Below are positions 16,452 through 25,081 of a stretch of 64,000 nt of DNA, piece after piece. The stretch's first letter is position 1. Each line of letters opens with the position of its first letter. A model generated the notes under the pieces. The model did no database searches. It saw nothing but the letters and a program-made list of their open reading frames with translations, and was not told where the DNA came from. Source of the stretch: Hymenobacter monticola (GTDB lineage: Bacteria > Bacteroidota > Bacteroidia > Cytophagales > Hymenobacteraceae); assembly GCF_022811645.1 (NCBI RefSeq), contig NZ_CP094534.1, positions 3,038,001 through 3,102,000 of the forward strand. The letters run 5' to 3'. The translations under genes were made by a program, and so were the position numbers.

Positions 16452-16940
16452 TTAGTCTCGCAACTCAGTGATTCGATGGTAAACAGTATCTGATTTTATA
16501 TCAAAAATTAAGTAGTGCATGAAAGGAGGCTTTAAACACTTGTAAACTTTTGAGCTTTTCAATTTCTCGTATCGCCAAAAAAAGGAATTTCGCTCGTTTT
16601 TTTCTTCGGGGGCGATTCTCAGTGGGCCGCTAGATTCTACAACGTGGCACGCATCTGATGTGTAATAACTCAGTTTAGTGTCAGGTTTAATTGCTTCAAC
16701 TCCGGCCAAAACCTTCTGCCGAGGTGCAGTATATACATAGTAGTCAACGTATAACATGGCCTGTGTATCGATTCGCACTCCATGCACCTCGTGAATAGTA
16801 GAATCCTTGATGAAAGATGGAACAAAGTTTCGAACGGAAGCCTGCTGAATAGTTTCAGATTCAATTACTTTTCCGTGGCATGCAACTAAAAAACAGTTTA
16901 ACAGACACAATCGCCACTTCGTCCAAATTTGAGTAGTCAT
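16452..16940 (-). CDS. Hypothetical lipoprotein between argC and argD
   Basis: The 162-residue product has a short basic start, a hydrophobic stretch and a lipobox LVAC with Cys21 as the likely lipidated residue. The mature part has no recognised domain. The ATG at 16940 is preferred to an upstream TTG next to the argC stop. The gene is clearly more AT-rich than its neighbours, consistent with accessory DNA placed within the arginine cluster. Confidence 0.65.
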   Translation of the reverse strand: MTTQIWTKWRLCLLNCFLVACHGKVIESETIQQASVRNFVPSFIKDSTIHEVHGVRIDTQAMLYVDYYVYTAPRQKVLAGVEAIKPDTKLSYYTSDACHVVESSGPLRIAPEEKNERNSFFWRYEKLKSSKVYKCLKPPFMHYLIFDIKSDTVYHRITELRD

Positions 16941-16964
16941 AATCCGGAGCCAATTAATTCGCAA

Positions 16965-17945
16965 TTAAAAAAACGAAGCCTTACTCATCAACCCCGCAGT
17001 TTCCGGCAGACCAAACAGCAAGTTCATATTCTGCACCGCTTGGCCCGAGGCGCCTTTTACCAGATTATCAATAACCGAGGTAATTAATAATTGCTTGCCC
17101 TGCTTCTGCACGTGCAGCAGGCATTTGTTGGTATTCACCACCTGCTTGAGGTGGATTTCCTTGTCCGAAGCCGTGGTGAACGGTGCGTCAGTATAGAACT
17201 GCTTGTACAGCTCCCGCGCCTCGTCCTGCGTCAACTCCGACGGCGTGTAAACGCTGGCGAAAATGCCCCGCGAGAAATTGCCGCGGTAGGGGATGAAGTG
17301 CATCTCGGCGTCCGAATGCGGCTGCAGCTGCGCCAGGCTCTCACCGATTTCGCCAAGGTGCTGGTGCGTGAAGGGCTTGTAGATGGACACGTTGTTGGTG
17401 CGCCACGAGAAATGCACCGTTTCCGACAGGCTCTGCCCTGCGCCGGTCGAGCCGGTGATGGCCGACACGTGGATGTCGTCGGTGAGCCGGCCGGCCTGCG
17501 CCAGCGGCAGCAGCGCCAGTTGAATGGCCGTGGCGAAGCAGCCCGGGTTGGCGATGCTCTGGGCTTGTTGGATGCGGCTTTTGTTCAGCTCCGGCAGGCC
17601 GTACACGAACTCGCGGCCTTCAAACTCGGCGTCCGCATTCAGGCGGAAGTCGTTGCTCAGGTCGATGACGTGCGTGGTTTCGGGCAGGGCGTTTTTGTGC
17701 AGCCACGCTTTCGAATTGCCGTGGCCGAGGCACAGAAACACCACGTCCTCGTCGCCGGCCAATTCGGAGGCAAACACCAAATCGGTTTCGCCTACCAGGT
17801 CATCGTGCACCTGATAAACGGGGTTGCCCGCGTTCGAGGAGCTGACGATGCCGCCCAGCTCTACGAACTCGTGGTGCAGCAGAATGCGGATGAGCTCGCC
17901 GGCCGTGTAGCCGGCGCCGCCCACGATGCCGGCCTTAATTTTCAT
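16965..17945 (-). CDS. argC: N-acyl-gamma-glutamyl-phosphate reductase
   Basis: The 326-residue enzyme reduces N-acyl-glutamyl phosphate to the semialdehyde with NADPH. The dinucleotide-binding loop GGAGYTAGELIRIL is at the N-terminus and the catalytic Cys136 lies in NPGCFAT. The length is typical of the shorter ArgC type. Its first 11 bases overlap the end of argG, which indicates translational coupling. Confidence 0.95.
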   Translation of the reverse strand: MKIKAGIVGGAGYTAGELIRILLHHEFVELGGIVSSSNAGNPVYQVHDDLVGETDLVFASELAGDEDVVFLCLGHGNSKAWLHKNALPETTHVIDLSNDFRLNADAEFEGREFVYGLPELNKSRIQQAQSIANPGCFATAIQLALLPLAQAGRLTDDIHVSAITGSTGAGQSLSETVHFSWRTNNVSIYKPFTHQHLGEIGESLAQLQPHSDAEMHFIPYRGNFSRGIFASVYTPSELTQDEARELYKQFYTDAPFTTASDKEIHLKQVVNTNKCLLHVQKQGKQLLITSVIDNLVKGASGQAVQNMNLLFGLPETAGLMSKASFF

Positions 17946-19125
17946 CGTGCAGGCTGTTGCTGATTTTCAACTGGTTGCCGAAAATCTTGATGAATCCCCG
18001 AGCATCGCGCGAATCCCAGGCGTTGTTTTCCTCGCCATAGGTGGCCACTTTCGACTGCATCATGTCGTACTTCGATTCCACGCCGAGCAGGTCGAACTGG
18101 TAGGGCTTGAGCTGCACGAACACCTTGCCCGATACGTGGTTTTGCGACGACGTGAGGAAGGCTTCCATGTCGCGCATCACCGGGTCGAGGTACTGCGCCT
18201 CGTGCAGCAGCGTGCCGTACCAGTTGGCGATGTAGTCCTTGTGCAGCAGCTGCCAGCGGGTGCTGGTGTGCTTTTCCAGCAAGTGGTGCGCCTTGATAAG
18301 AATGAGTGGCGCGGGCGCCTCAAAACCTACCCGGCCTTTGATGCCGAGAATGGTATCGCCCACGTGAATGTCGCGGCCCACGGCGAAGGCCGCGCCCAGC
18401 TCGTTCAGCTTCTGAATCAGGGCCACGGGCTCCAGCGTTTCGCCATTCAAAGCCACGGGCTCGCCTTTTTCGAAGGTGATTTCCACGCGCTCCGAATCCT
18501 GCCGCTGCAGCTGCGACGGATAAGCGCTTTCGGGTAGCGCCTCGTGCGAGGTCAGCGTTTCGACGCCGCCCACGCTGGTGCCCCAGATGCCTTTGTTGAT
18601 GGAATATTTTGCTTTCTCCCAGCTCATTTCGAAGCCCTGTTTTTGCAGGTACTCAATCTCGGCCTGGCGCGACAGTTTCAGGTCGCGGATGGGCGTGAGG
18701 ATTTCCGTTTTCGGCGCAATCACGGCGAAAGCCACATCAAAGCGCACCTGGTCGTTGCCGGCGCCGGTGCTGCCGTGCACGATGTAGTCGGCCTCGTTGG
18801 CGCGGGCGTATTCGGCAATGGCCAGCGACTGAAACATGCGCTCGGCGCTCACGCTCAGCGGGTAAGTGTCGTTCTTCAACACGTTGCCGAACAGCAGGTA
18901 GCGCAGGCAGTCCTGGTAGAAGCGCGTCGTTACGTCAATCACCTCGTGTTTCACCGAGCCCAACTCGTAGGCGCGCTTCTCGATGGCGGCCAACTCCTCG
19001 GCCGTGAAACCACCGGAATTGACGATGACGGTGTGGACTTCCAAATCAAGCTCGCGCGACAAATAGACGGCGCAAAACGAGGTGTCGAGGCCGCCGCTAT
19101 AGGCGAGAATGGCTTTTTTCTTCAT
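17935..19125 (-). CDS. argG: Argininosuccinate synthase
   Basis: The 396-residue enzyme joins citrulline and aspartate with ATP to give argininosuccinate. The N-type ATP pyrophosphatase loop AYSGGLDTS is at residues 8-16, and further conserved stretches include HGSTGAGNDQVRFD and KYSINKGIWGTSVGG. Its ATG directly follows the stop codon of the GNAT gene without a gap and its end overlaps argC, so GNAT-argG-argC form a tight operon. Confidence 0.95.
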   Translation of the reverse strand: MKKKAILAYSGGLDTSFCAVYLSRELDLEVHTVIVNSGGFTAEELAAIEKRAYELGSVKHEVIDVTTRFYQDCLRYLLFGNVLKNDTYPLSVSAERMFQSLAIAEYARANEADYIVHGSTGAGNDQVRFDVAFAVIAPKTEILTPIRDLKLSRQAEIEYLQKQGFEMSWEKAKYSINKGIWGTSVGGVETLTSHEALPESAYPSQLQRQDSERVEITFEKGEPVALNGETLEPVALIQKLNELGAAFAVGRDIHVGDTILGIKGRVGFEAPAPLILIKAHHLLEKHTSTRWQLLHKDYIANWYGTLLHEAQYLDPVMRDMEAFLTSSQNHVSGKVFVQLKPYQFDLLGVESKYDMMQSKVATYGEENNAWDSRDARGFIKIFGNQLKISNSLHDEN

Positions 19126-19758
19126 TTATTGTGCAGAATCGGTTTCAGAGGGAGTAGGAGCGGGGTCGGTGCCGATGGGCAGGGGCGGCGTGATGTGCGC
19201 GGCAAAGTCGGGCACTTGCACCTGCACTAGCTGCTTCTCGGGCGTGTCGTAGAGCATACCGGTGCAGAGGCACATTTTGCGCTCGTTCTCCATCAGAATG
19301 CTATAGTTTTTGCAGCTTTTGCAGCCCTTCCAGAAGTCTTCGCTGGTGGTGAGCTCCGAGAAGGTGACGGGTTCGTAGCCCAGGTCGGTGTTGATTTTCA
19401 TCACGGCCAGGCTGGTCGTGATGCCGAAAATCTTGGCCTGCGGGTACTTGGTGCGCGACAGTTCAAACACAGCCTGCTTGATGGCCCGGCCCACGCCGCC
19501 CTTGCGGATTTCGGCGTTTACAATCAGGCCCGAATTGACGACAAAAGTCTTGTCGTCAAAGGTTTCGATGTAGCAAAAACCGGCCAGCTCGTCATCGACA
19601 AAAGCAATGATGCCGTCGCCGCTGGCCATTTTTTGCGCCACGTAGGCTGGCTCGCGCTTGGCGATGCCCGTGCCCCGCGTTTTGGCCGACTCGACGTACC
19701 ATTGGCATAATAGTTCAGCGTACTGTGCGTCCGCTGCCGTTGCAACCCGAATTGTCAT
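19126..19758 (-). CDS. GNAT acyltransferase heading the arginine operon (putative glutamate N-acyltransferase)
   Basis: This 210-residue GNAT protein has its acetyl-CoA loop around IRKGGVGRAIKQAV (84-97). A four-Cys cluster follows (Cys146, Cys149, Cys163, Cys165), suggestive of a metal site. No classical ArgA or ArgJ is present in the window, yet the rest of the acylated pathway is. This gene is first in the operon and abuts argG with no gap. I infer that it acylates glutamate as the committed step. The inference rests on position and fold, not on known substrate residues. A peptide-coding leader precedes it. Confidence 0.75.
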   Translation of the reverse strand: MTIRVATAADAQYAELLCQWYVESAKTRGTGIAKREPAYVAQKMASGDGIIAFVDDELAGFCYIETFDDKTFVVNSGLIVNAEIRKGGVGRAIKQAVFELSRTKYPQAKIFGITTSLAVMKINTDLGYEPVTFSELTTSEDFWKGCKSCKNYSILMENERKMCLCTGMLYDTPEKQLVQVQVPDFAAHITPPLPIGTDPAPTPSETDSAQ

Positions 19759-19921
19759 TGATTTTAAAAAACTTAGGGATAGATGCGCGGCTTTTCTGGG
19801 TACCCGTTTCGAATGTTCTACGGGAAACTCCGGCGAAAGCCCAAACCTGTCTGTAAGTTGAGCGGATACTGGCCCGGCTCAAAGGGCTGGCCAAGGGGCC
19901 AACATGCGGCTGCTGAAGCCG

Positions 19922-20023
19922 CTAGGGTCGTCGCACAAGAGCGCACGTCATTTCGCGCACGTCGGCCACCACCGGCTGGAAGGCCGGAGCGGGCATCAGG
20001 GACGTGGAAACGAGGAGGGGCAT
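19922..20023 (-). CDS. Putative arginine leader peptide (33 residues)
   Basis: In the roughly 320-base leader between the divergent promoter and the GNAT gene, an ATG at 20023 opens a 33-codon frame. It starts MPLLVSTSLM and ends TCALVRRP with codons CGA CGA CCC TAG. Two consecutive Arg codons and a Pro just before the stop are the classical design of a ribosome-stalling leader peptide that reads charged arginyl-tRNA. A 6-bp hairpin (19906-19922) begins at the stop codon, and a T6 run lies just ahead of the GNAT start. No canonical terminator is obvious, so control could act on translation as well. Confidence 0.6.
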   Translation of the reverse strand: MPLLVSTSLMPAPAFQPVVADVREMTCALVRRP

Positions 20024-20086
20024 GGCGAAAAGCAAAGTCGATTCGGCGCTCTAACGAAGCCGCGAACCAAGAGGTTCAATTCTGCC

Positions 20087-20112
20087 GCAAAGGTAGAAGT
20101 ACCTACTTTTGC
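20087..20112. promoter_or_regulatory. Divergent, nearly palindromic promoter pair of the arginine operons
   Basis: The 26-base element begins GCAAAGGTAG and ends CTACTTTTGC. It gives a consensus -7 box on each strand: TACTTTTG (20104-20111) for argBEH and TACCTTTG (20095-20088, minus strand) for the GNAT-argG operon. The two boxes face away from each other within one dyad, so the transcripts should compete or be repressed together. No exact -33 TTTG is present on either side. Confidence 0.65.
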
Positions 20113-20186
20113 TCACAACATTTCCCGCATTATTTTTGAATGAAGCGCCGCCGGCCTCCGGGTAGGCGCCAGCAGGTGAAGCCGTG

Positions 20187-20969
20187 ATGAAGCCCGAATT
20201 ACACGTATTTAAAATTGGCGGTGGCATAATTGATAACGAATCCGATTTGATGGAATTCGTACGATTATTTGCCGAGATAAATGGCCCGAAAATTCTCGTG
20301 CACGGCGGCGGCAAAGGCGCCAGCGAGATGCTCCAACATCTGGGCATTGCCCCCCGCATGGTCAACGGCCGCCGCATCACCGACGCGGCCACGCTGGATT
20401 TGGTAACCATGTTCTACGCCGGCAAAACCAACAAACAAATTGTGGTGGCGCTGCAAAGTCGCGGCGTCAACGCGCTGGGCCTCAGCGGCGCCGATGGTAA
20501 CGTGATTCAGGCCACGAAGCGCCCGGTGCGCGAAATCGACTACGGTTTTGTGGGAGATTTGAGCGAGGCCAGTGTGAATACGAACCTTATTCATCAGTTC
20601 ATAACGCTGGGACTGACGCCGGTGTTCTGCCCGATTAATCACGACGGCCAAGGGCAATTATTAAATACCAACGCCGATACCATTGCAGCTTCGGTAGCGA
20701 AGGCTCTGAGTAAAGAATATGCCGTTGCGCTGCATTTTTGCTTTGAAAAGCGCGGCGTGCTGACCGACGTTAGCGACGGCAATTCAGTAATTGCAAAAAT
20801 TAATCTGGCGAATTACGCCGAGTTAAAAGAAAGCGGCATCATTGCCGATGGCATGCTGCCAAAATTAGAGAATGCTTTTGATGCGCTGCAATTTGGCGTC
20901 GAAAAAGTAATTATTGAGCACGCGCTGCATATCAACGACCCGCTGAAAACAACGCTATGCCTGACTTGA
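20187..20969 (+). CDS. argB: N-acylglutamate kinase
   Basis: The 260-residue amino acid kinase phosphorylates the N-acyl-glutamate side chain with ATP. It shows the fold's glycine loops (FKIGGGIIDNESD, ILVHGGGKGASEM), the substrate segment MVNGRRITD, and INHDGQGQLLNTNADTIAA. The ATG at 20187 is preferred to the adjacent GTG at 20184. It is first in the plus-strand operon argB-argE-argH and overlaps argE by 13 bases. Confidence 0.95.
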   Translation: MKPELHVFKIGGGIIDNESDLMEFVRLFAEINGPKILVHGGGKGASEMLQHLGIAPRMVNGRRITDAATLDLVTMFYAGKTNKQIVVALQSRGVNALGLSGADGNVIQATKRPVREIDYGFVGDLSEASVNTNLIHQFITLGLTPVFCPINHDGQGQLLNTNADTIAASVAKALSKEYAVALHFCFEKRGVLTDVSDGNSVIAKINLANYAELKESGIIADGMLPKLENAFDALQFGVEKVIIEHALHINDPLKTTLCLT

Positions 20970-22024
20970 TAACCCGGCTGAGCGATGAAGCCGTTGAGCT
21001 ATTAATTCGGCTGATTAATACGCCGTCCTTTTCTCGCGAAGAAGCCGGTACAGCCACGCTGATTGAGGAGTTTCTGACGGTGCACGGCGTGACGGCAAAG
21101 CGCCAGCAGAACAACGTATGGGCCATTTCGCAGCACTTCGATGCCAGCAAGCCCACAATACTGCTCAACTCTCACCACGACACCGTGAAGGCCGGTGCGG
21201 GCTGGCAATACGACCCTTTTGGCGCGGTGCTGGAAGGCGATAAATTAATTGGGCTGGGTAGTAACGACGCGGGCGCTTCGGCAGTAAGCTTGCTGGCAAC
21301 CTTCCTGTATTTCCAGGACAAGCCTAGCGCGTTCAATTTAATTTGTGCTATTACCGCCGAGGAAGAAATTTCGGGCGCTAACGGCATTCGTAGCGTATTA
21401 CCGGAGTTTGGAAAAATTGACCTAGGAATTGTGGGCGAGCCCACCGGCATGAACATGGCCATTGCCGAAAAAGGCTTAATTGTGCTCGACTGCACAGCTC
21501 ATGGCAAAACCGGCCACGCTGCCCGCGATGAAGGTGAAAATGCCCTTTACAAGGCGCTGGATGATATTCAATGGCTGCGGCAGTTTCAGTTTCCTGAGGT
21601 GTCGGCGCTGCTGGGGCCCGTGAAGACGACGGTGACGCAGATAAGCGCCGGTGCGCAGCACAACGTGGTGCCGGACAGGTGTCAGTTTGTAATTGACGTG
21701 CGGACGAATGAGCTGTACCAGAACCAGAAAATTGTTAATTTCCTGCGTGAGAAATTACAGTCGGAAATTGTGCCACGCTCCACGCATTTAAATTCATCAA
21801 GCATTGGCGAAACGCATCCGCTGATTCAGAAGGGAATGGCAATGGGCAAGACGACCTATGGCTCGCCCACGTTGTCGGACCAGGCGATGATGCCGTTTGC
21901 AACGCTGAAAATGGGGCCGGGCGAAAGCGCCCGCTCGCACACGCCGGACGAATTTATTTTACTAAGCGAGATTAAATCGGGCATCCGGGATTACATCGAA
22001 TTGCTAACGGACTTGCAATTCTAA
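20957..22024 (+). CDS. argE: Acylornithine deacylase
   Basis: This is a 355-residue M20-family metallo-amidase. In the ArgF' pathway the substrate is expected to be N-acyl-citrulline, deacylated to citrulline after carbamoylation, rather than N-acetylornithine. Zinc-site residues are visible in NSHHDTV (His74), GSNDAGAS (Asp104) and AEEEISG. A dimerisation-domain histidine follows in GKTGHAARDEGENALY. It overlaps argB and precedes argH, so the operon order supports the role. Confidence 0.9.
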   Translation: MPDLITRLSDEAVELLIRLINTPSFSREEAGTATLIEEFLTVHGVTAKRQQNNVWAISQHFDASKPTILLNSHHDTVKAGAGWQYDPFGAVLEGDKLIGLGSNDAGASAVSLLATFLYFQDKPSAFNLICAITAEEEISGANGIRSVLPEFGKIDLGIVGEPTGMNMAIAEKGLIVLDCTAHGKTGHAARDEGENALYKALDDIQWLRQFQFPEVSALLGPVKTTVTQISAGAQHNVVPDRCQFVIDVRTNELYQNQKIVNFLREKLQSEIVPRSTHLNSSSIGETHPLIQKGMAMGKTTYGSPTLSDQAMMPFATLKMGPGESARSHTPDEFILLSEIKSGIRDYIELLTDLQF

Positions 22025-22094
22025 AGCATTGCCGTGGCATAAATGCCAGCCGCACGTTGCACAACTTTATTTAAACCCTGCGAAACTTCGCGCT

Positions 22095-23408
22095 ATGAAA
22101 ATCTGGGAGAAAGGCATTGCCGTTGATAAGAAAATTGAGCAGTTTACCGTAGGCCACGACCGGGAGCTGGACCTGTATCTGGCTAAGTTCGACGTGCAAG
22201 CCTCTAAGGCGCAGGCCAACATGCTGGCCAAAGCAGGACTACTGAGCGCGGCAGAGAACCAACAGCTGCAGCAGGGCTTGGAAGAGCTGGCTGCTGAAAT
22301 TGAGGGTGGCACCTTCACCATCGGCGAGGAATTTGAGGACGTGCACTCCAAGATTGAGCACTACCTGACCGAGAAGTTTGGCGACGCGGGCAAGAAAATC
22401 CACACGGCCCGCTCGCGCAACGACCAGGTGCTGACGGCCATTCAGCTGTTTATTAAAGACTACACCGAGCGCACGGCTGCCCGGATGTTGGCGCTAACCG
22501 AAGTGCTTTTGCAAAAAGCCGAGGCCCACCAAAACGACTTGCTGCCGGGCTACACGCACTTTCAGGCGGCCATGCCGAGCAGCTTTGGGCTGTGGTTTTC
22601 GGCCTATGCCGAGCATTTGCTGCTGGATTTGGCCTTGTTCGAGGCAGCGCACACGGTGGCCGACCAGAACCCGCTGGGTTCGGGCGCCGGCTTCGGCAGC
22701 AGTTTCCCCATCGACCGTGAGATGACAACGCGCGAAATGGGGTTCGGCAGCGTGGCCGTAAGCAGCGTGGGCGCCCAAATGCTGCGCGGCAAAACCGAGA
22801 AAACGCTGGCCTTCGCCATTGCCGGGGCGGCGGGCACACTGGGCAAGCTGGCGTACGACCTGGTGCTGTACAACAGCCAGGATTTGGGCTTCGTGACGCT
22901 GCCGAAGGAGTTCACGACGGGCTCCAGCATCATGCCGCACAAGAAAAACCCCGACGTGTTTGAGCTGGTGCGCGGCCACGCCAACCGCTTGCAGGCGCTG
23001 CCCAACGACATCATTCTGGCCACCAGCAACCTGCCTAGCGGCTACCACCGCGACTTTCAGCTGCTGAAGGAACTACTGTTTGGGCCCATGATGCAATTCT
23101 CCGATTTGCTGGACATGCTGCTGTTTGCGCTGCCCGAAATCAAGATTAATGCCGGCGTAATTGAACAGGGGAAATACGACCCGATTTTCTCGGTGGAGAA
23201 TATCAATCAATTAATTATCGCCGGGGTGCCGTTTCGCGACGCGTACCAGCAGGTGGGCCGGGCCGTGGAAGACGGCAGCTACGTGCCGCACCGCACGTTT
23301 CAAACCACCCATCTGGGCAGCGTTCACAACCTGGGGCTAGCGAAAATTGCGGAGAAAGTGGAGAACTTGAAAAGCAAAAGCCCCTTGCTGAATGGATTGA
23401 TTGCCTAA
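22095..23408 (+). CDS. argH: Argininosuccinate lyase
   Basis: The product is 437 residues. It splits argininosuccinate into arginine and fumarate, the last step of the pathway. The fumarase/aspartase superfamily signature GSSIMPHKKNP is at 276-286, preceded by HTARSRNDQV and the TGYTHFQ-like LPGYTHFQAAMPSS. The ATG at 22095 begins the conserved region; the frame upstream to a TTG at 22029 lacks family similarity. A strong terminator follows. Confidence 0.95.
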   Translation: MKIWEKGIAVDKKIEQFTVGHDRELDLYLAKFDVQASKAQANMLAKAGLLSAAENQQLQQGLEELAAEIEGGTFTIGEEFEDVHSKIEHYLTEKFGDAGKKIHTARSRNDQVLTAIQLFIKDYTERTAARMLALTEVLLQKAEAHQNDLLPGYTHFQAAMPSSFGLWFSAYAEHLLLDLALFEAAHTVADQNPLGSGAGFGSSFPIDREMTTREMGFGSVAVSSVGAQMLRGKTEKTLAFAIAGAAGTLGKLAYDLVLYNSQDLGFVTLPKEFTTGSSIMPHKKNPDVFELVRGHANRLQALPNDIILATSNLPSGYHRDFQLLKELLFGPMMQFSDLLDMLLFALPEIKINAGVIEQGKYDPIFSVENINQLIIAGVPFRDAYQQVGRAVEDGSYVPHRTFQTTHLGSVHNLGLAKIAEKVENLKSKSPLLNGLIA

Positions 23409-23466
23409 CTCCGGCAAATAGGGGCAGTATTGGCCGCTAATTCTCCAATGCTTTACCATCATAAAA

Positions 23467-23497
23467 AAAGCCGTTCCTGACTGGCAGGAACGGCTTT
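23467..23497. terminator. Bidirectional terminator after argH
   Basis: AAAGCCGTTCCTG (23467-23479) pairs perfectly with CAGGAACGGCTTT (23485-23497). T-rich tails are present on both strands between the convergent argH and T9SS genes. Confidence 0.85.
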
Positions 23498-23525
23498 CTG
23501 ATTATTTAGCTAACTCATTAGCCCG

Positions 23526-24824
23526 TTACTGGGCGATGCGCTGGCTGAAGGTGCCGGCCACGGTAATGAGGCGCACAATGTACACGCCCGTGGGCAGCGA
23601 GCCCAGGTCGAGCGCCCAACGGCCGGTTTGGCTGGCGTCGGCCACGGGCGTGGCCTTTTGCAGGCGGCCCACGGCGTCGAACACCTGCACGGTGGCGGGC
23701 GCTACCAGTGCCTCGGCGGGCAAGGTGCTGAGCACCGTCCACTGGCGAGCCGTGCCGCCGGGGTACACGGCCAAGGTATGGCTGCTGGCACTGCCCAGCT
23801 TCACGGTGCGTACGGACGAGTAGTTAGCGGTGCCATCCAAATCGACTTGGCGCAGGCGGTAGTAGCTGGTACCGGGCAGCGGCTGTTCATCGGTGAAATC
23901 GTACACTTTCTGGGTTTGGGAGGAGCCGGCGGCCTCTACGGTGGCGAAGTCGCGGAAGGTTTTGCCGTCCATCGAGCGTTCTACCACGAAGTTGCGGCTG
24001 TTCTTTTCCGATGCTGTCACCCAGTGCAGGGCCACTTGTTTTTTGTCGGTGGCCGTGGCCGAGAAGATGACTAGTTCGACGGGCAGCGGCCTGGGGCAGG
24101 CTGTGACCAACGCATCGCAGGCCCGCTCGTTGGCGTTGGCACCGGCCACGGGGCCGGGGCAGCCGGTGGTGGCCTGCTGGGCGCACACGGTGGTCACGAG
24201 CGAGGCCGCGCAGTTATTGGCCAGCTTGTTCACCGCCCCGTTGCCGCCATACACGCAGCCCGTGATGCGCACGCTGCCGGTGCCGCAGAGGGTGTTGTTG
24301 GCCCCGCCGCCGGTCACGTCCACGTTGCCGTTAATTATCACGCGGCTGTTGTCGGTGATGTTGGAGTTCATGAGCACCAGGTTGCAATCGGTGGCCAGCG
24401 TGGTGGGGGCAGCAGCGTTGAGCGGAGCGTCGACGGTGACGGTGGCTTTGTTGACGGTAAGCTGCGCCACCCGTACGGTACTGCCGGGCGCCACCGTGAG
24501 CCGGGTACTGACCTGAGCGCCGGTGCCATCGCCGAGCCGCAAATCGGACCCACCTACCAAGGAGCCGCCGCCCAGCACGCTAATCGACCCATTTTTGCCT
24601 ACTTGGTAGTTGACGTCGAGCGAGACGTTAAATCCCTCGATGATGATAATGTCATCGCTGCCGGGGGTGGGGGCACCGCCGCAGGTTGAGCTCCAGGTGC
24701 TGGCGCTGGAGAAGGAACCACTGTTAATGGCACGATAAGTACACTGGCTCTGCGCAAAGGCATTAATAGAAACAAGGCTATTAAATGTCATTGCTAATGT
24801 AAGGAGCGAAAAAATCTTTTTCAT
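23526..24824 (-). CDS. T9SS-sorted surface protein
   Basis: This 432-residue exported protein has a signal peptide (MKKIFSLLTLAMTFNSLVSINAFA). A beta-solenoid-like domain follows, rich in Gly, Asn, Val and Thr (FSSASTWSSTCGGAPTPGSDD, typical of G8-like or polymer-binding repeats). It contains several Cys. Next come the linker LPVELVIFSATATDKKQVALHW and a fibronectin-like module (ERSMDGKTFRDFATVEA). The C-terminus is a type A sorting domain ending GTFSQRIAQ. Many Bacteroidota surface proteins use this LPVEL-module-plus-sorting-domain ending. Cargo function is unknown. Confidence 0.85.
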   Translation of the reverse strand: MKKIFSLLTLAMTFNSLVSINAFAQSQCTYRAINSGSFSSASTWSSTCGGAPTPGSDDIIIIEGFNVSLDVNYQVGKNGSISVLGGGSLVGGSDLRLGDGTGAQVSTRLTVAPGSTVRVAQLTVNKATVTVDAPLNAAAPTTLATDCNLVLMNSNITDNSRVIINGNVDVTGGGANNTLCGTGSVRITGCVYGGNGAVNKLANNCAASLVTTVCAQQATTGCPGPVAGANANERACDALVTACPRPLPVELVIFSATATDKKQVALHWVTASEKNSRNFVVERSMDGKTFRDFATVEAAGSSQTQKVYDFTDEQPLPGTSYYRLRQVDLDGTANYSSVRTVKLGSASSHTLAVYPGGTARQWTVLSTLPAEALVAPATVQVFDAVGRLQKATPVADASQTGRWALDLGSLPTGVYIVRLITVAGTFSQRIAQ

Positions 24825-25081
24825 AGTAAAAACTGGATTATTGCGATAAAAAGCTGCAACCCTCCTTCTACAATGAAATGCAGAGAAAAATTCTCTAATT
24901 ATATAATAAGTGTATAAAGTGCAAAATCTGGCTCGCTCACAATTAACATGGTGCTGTTATATAAAGCGGCCATGTTTCTGGCATCACACCCAAGCCAAAC
25001 AAAATTGCAAAGCTGTTCATTTGGCCTTTCAAAGTCTAGCAACCACCTTATAAGACTTGGTTCTGCCCTGCCCGAGGCCGG
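24825..25081. other. AT-rich intergenic region
   Basis: No gene or convincing hairpin was found. It should hold the promoter of the minus-strand T9SS gene, but no exact TAnnTTTG box with a -33 TTTG was seen. Confidence 0.4.

Noticed and set aside
22029..22094. 22-codon upstream extension of ArgH from a TTG
   Set aside because: It is unlike the family N-terminus; the ATG at 22095 begins the conserved sequence.
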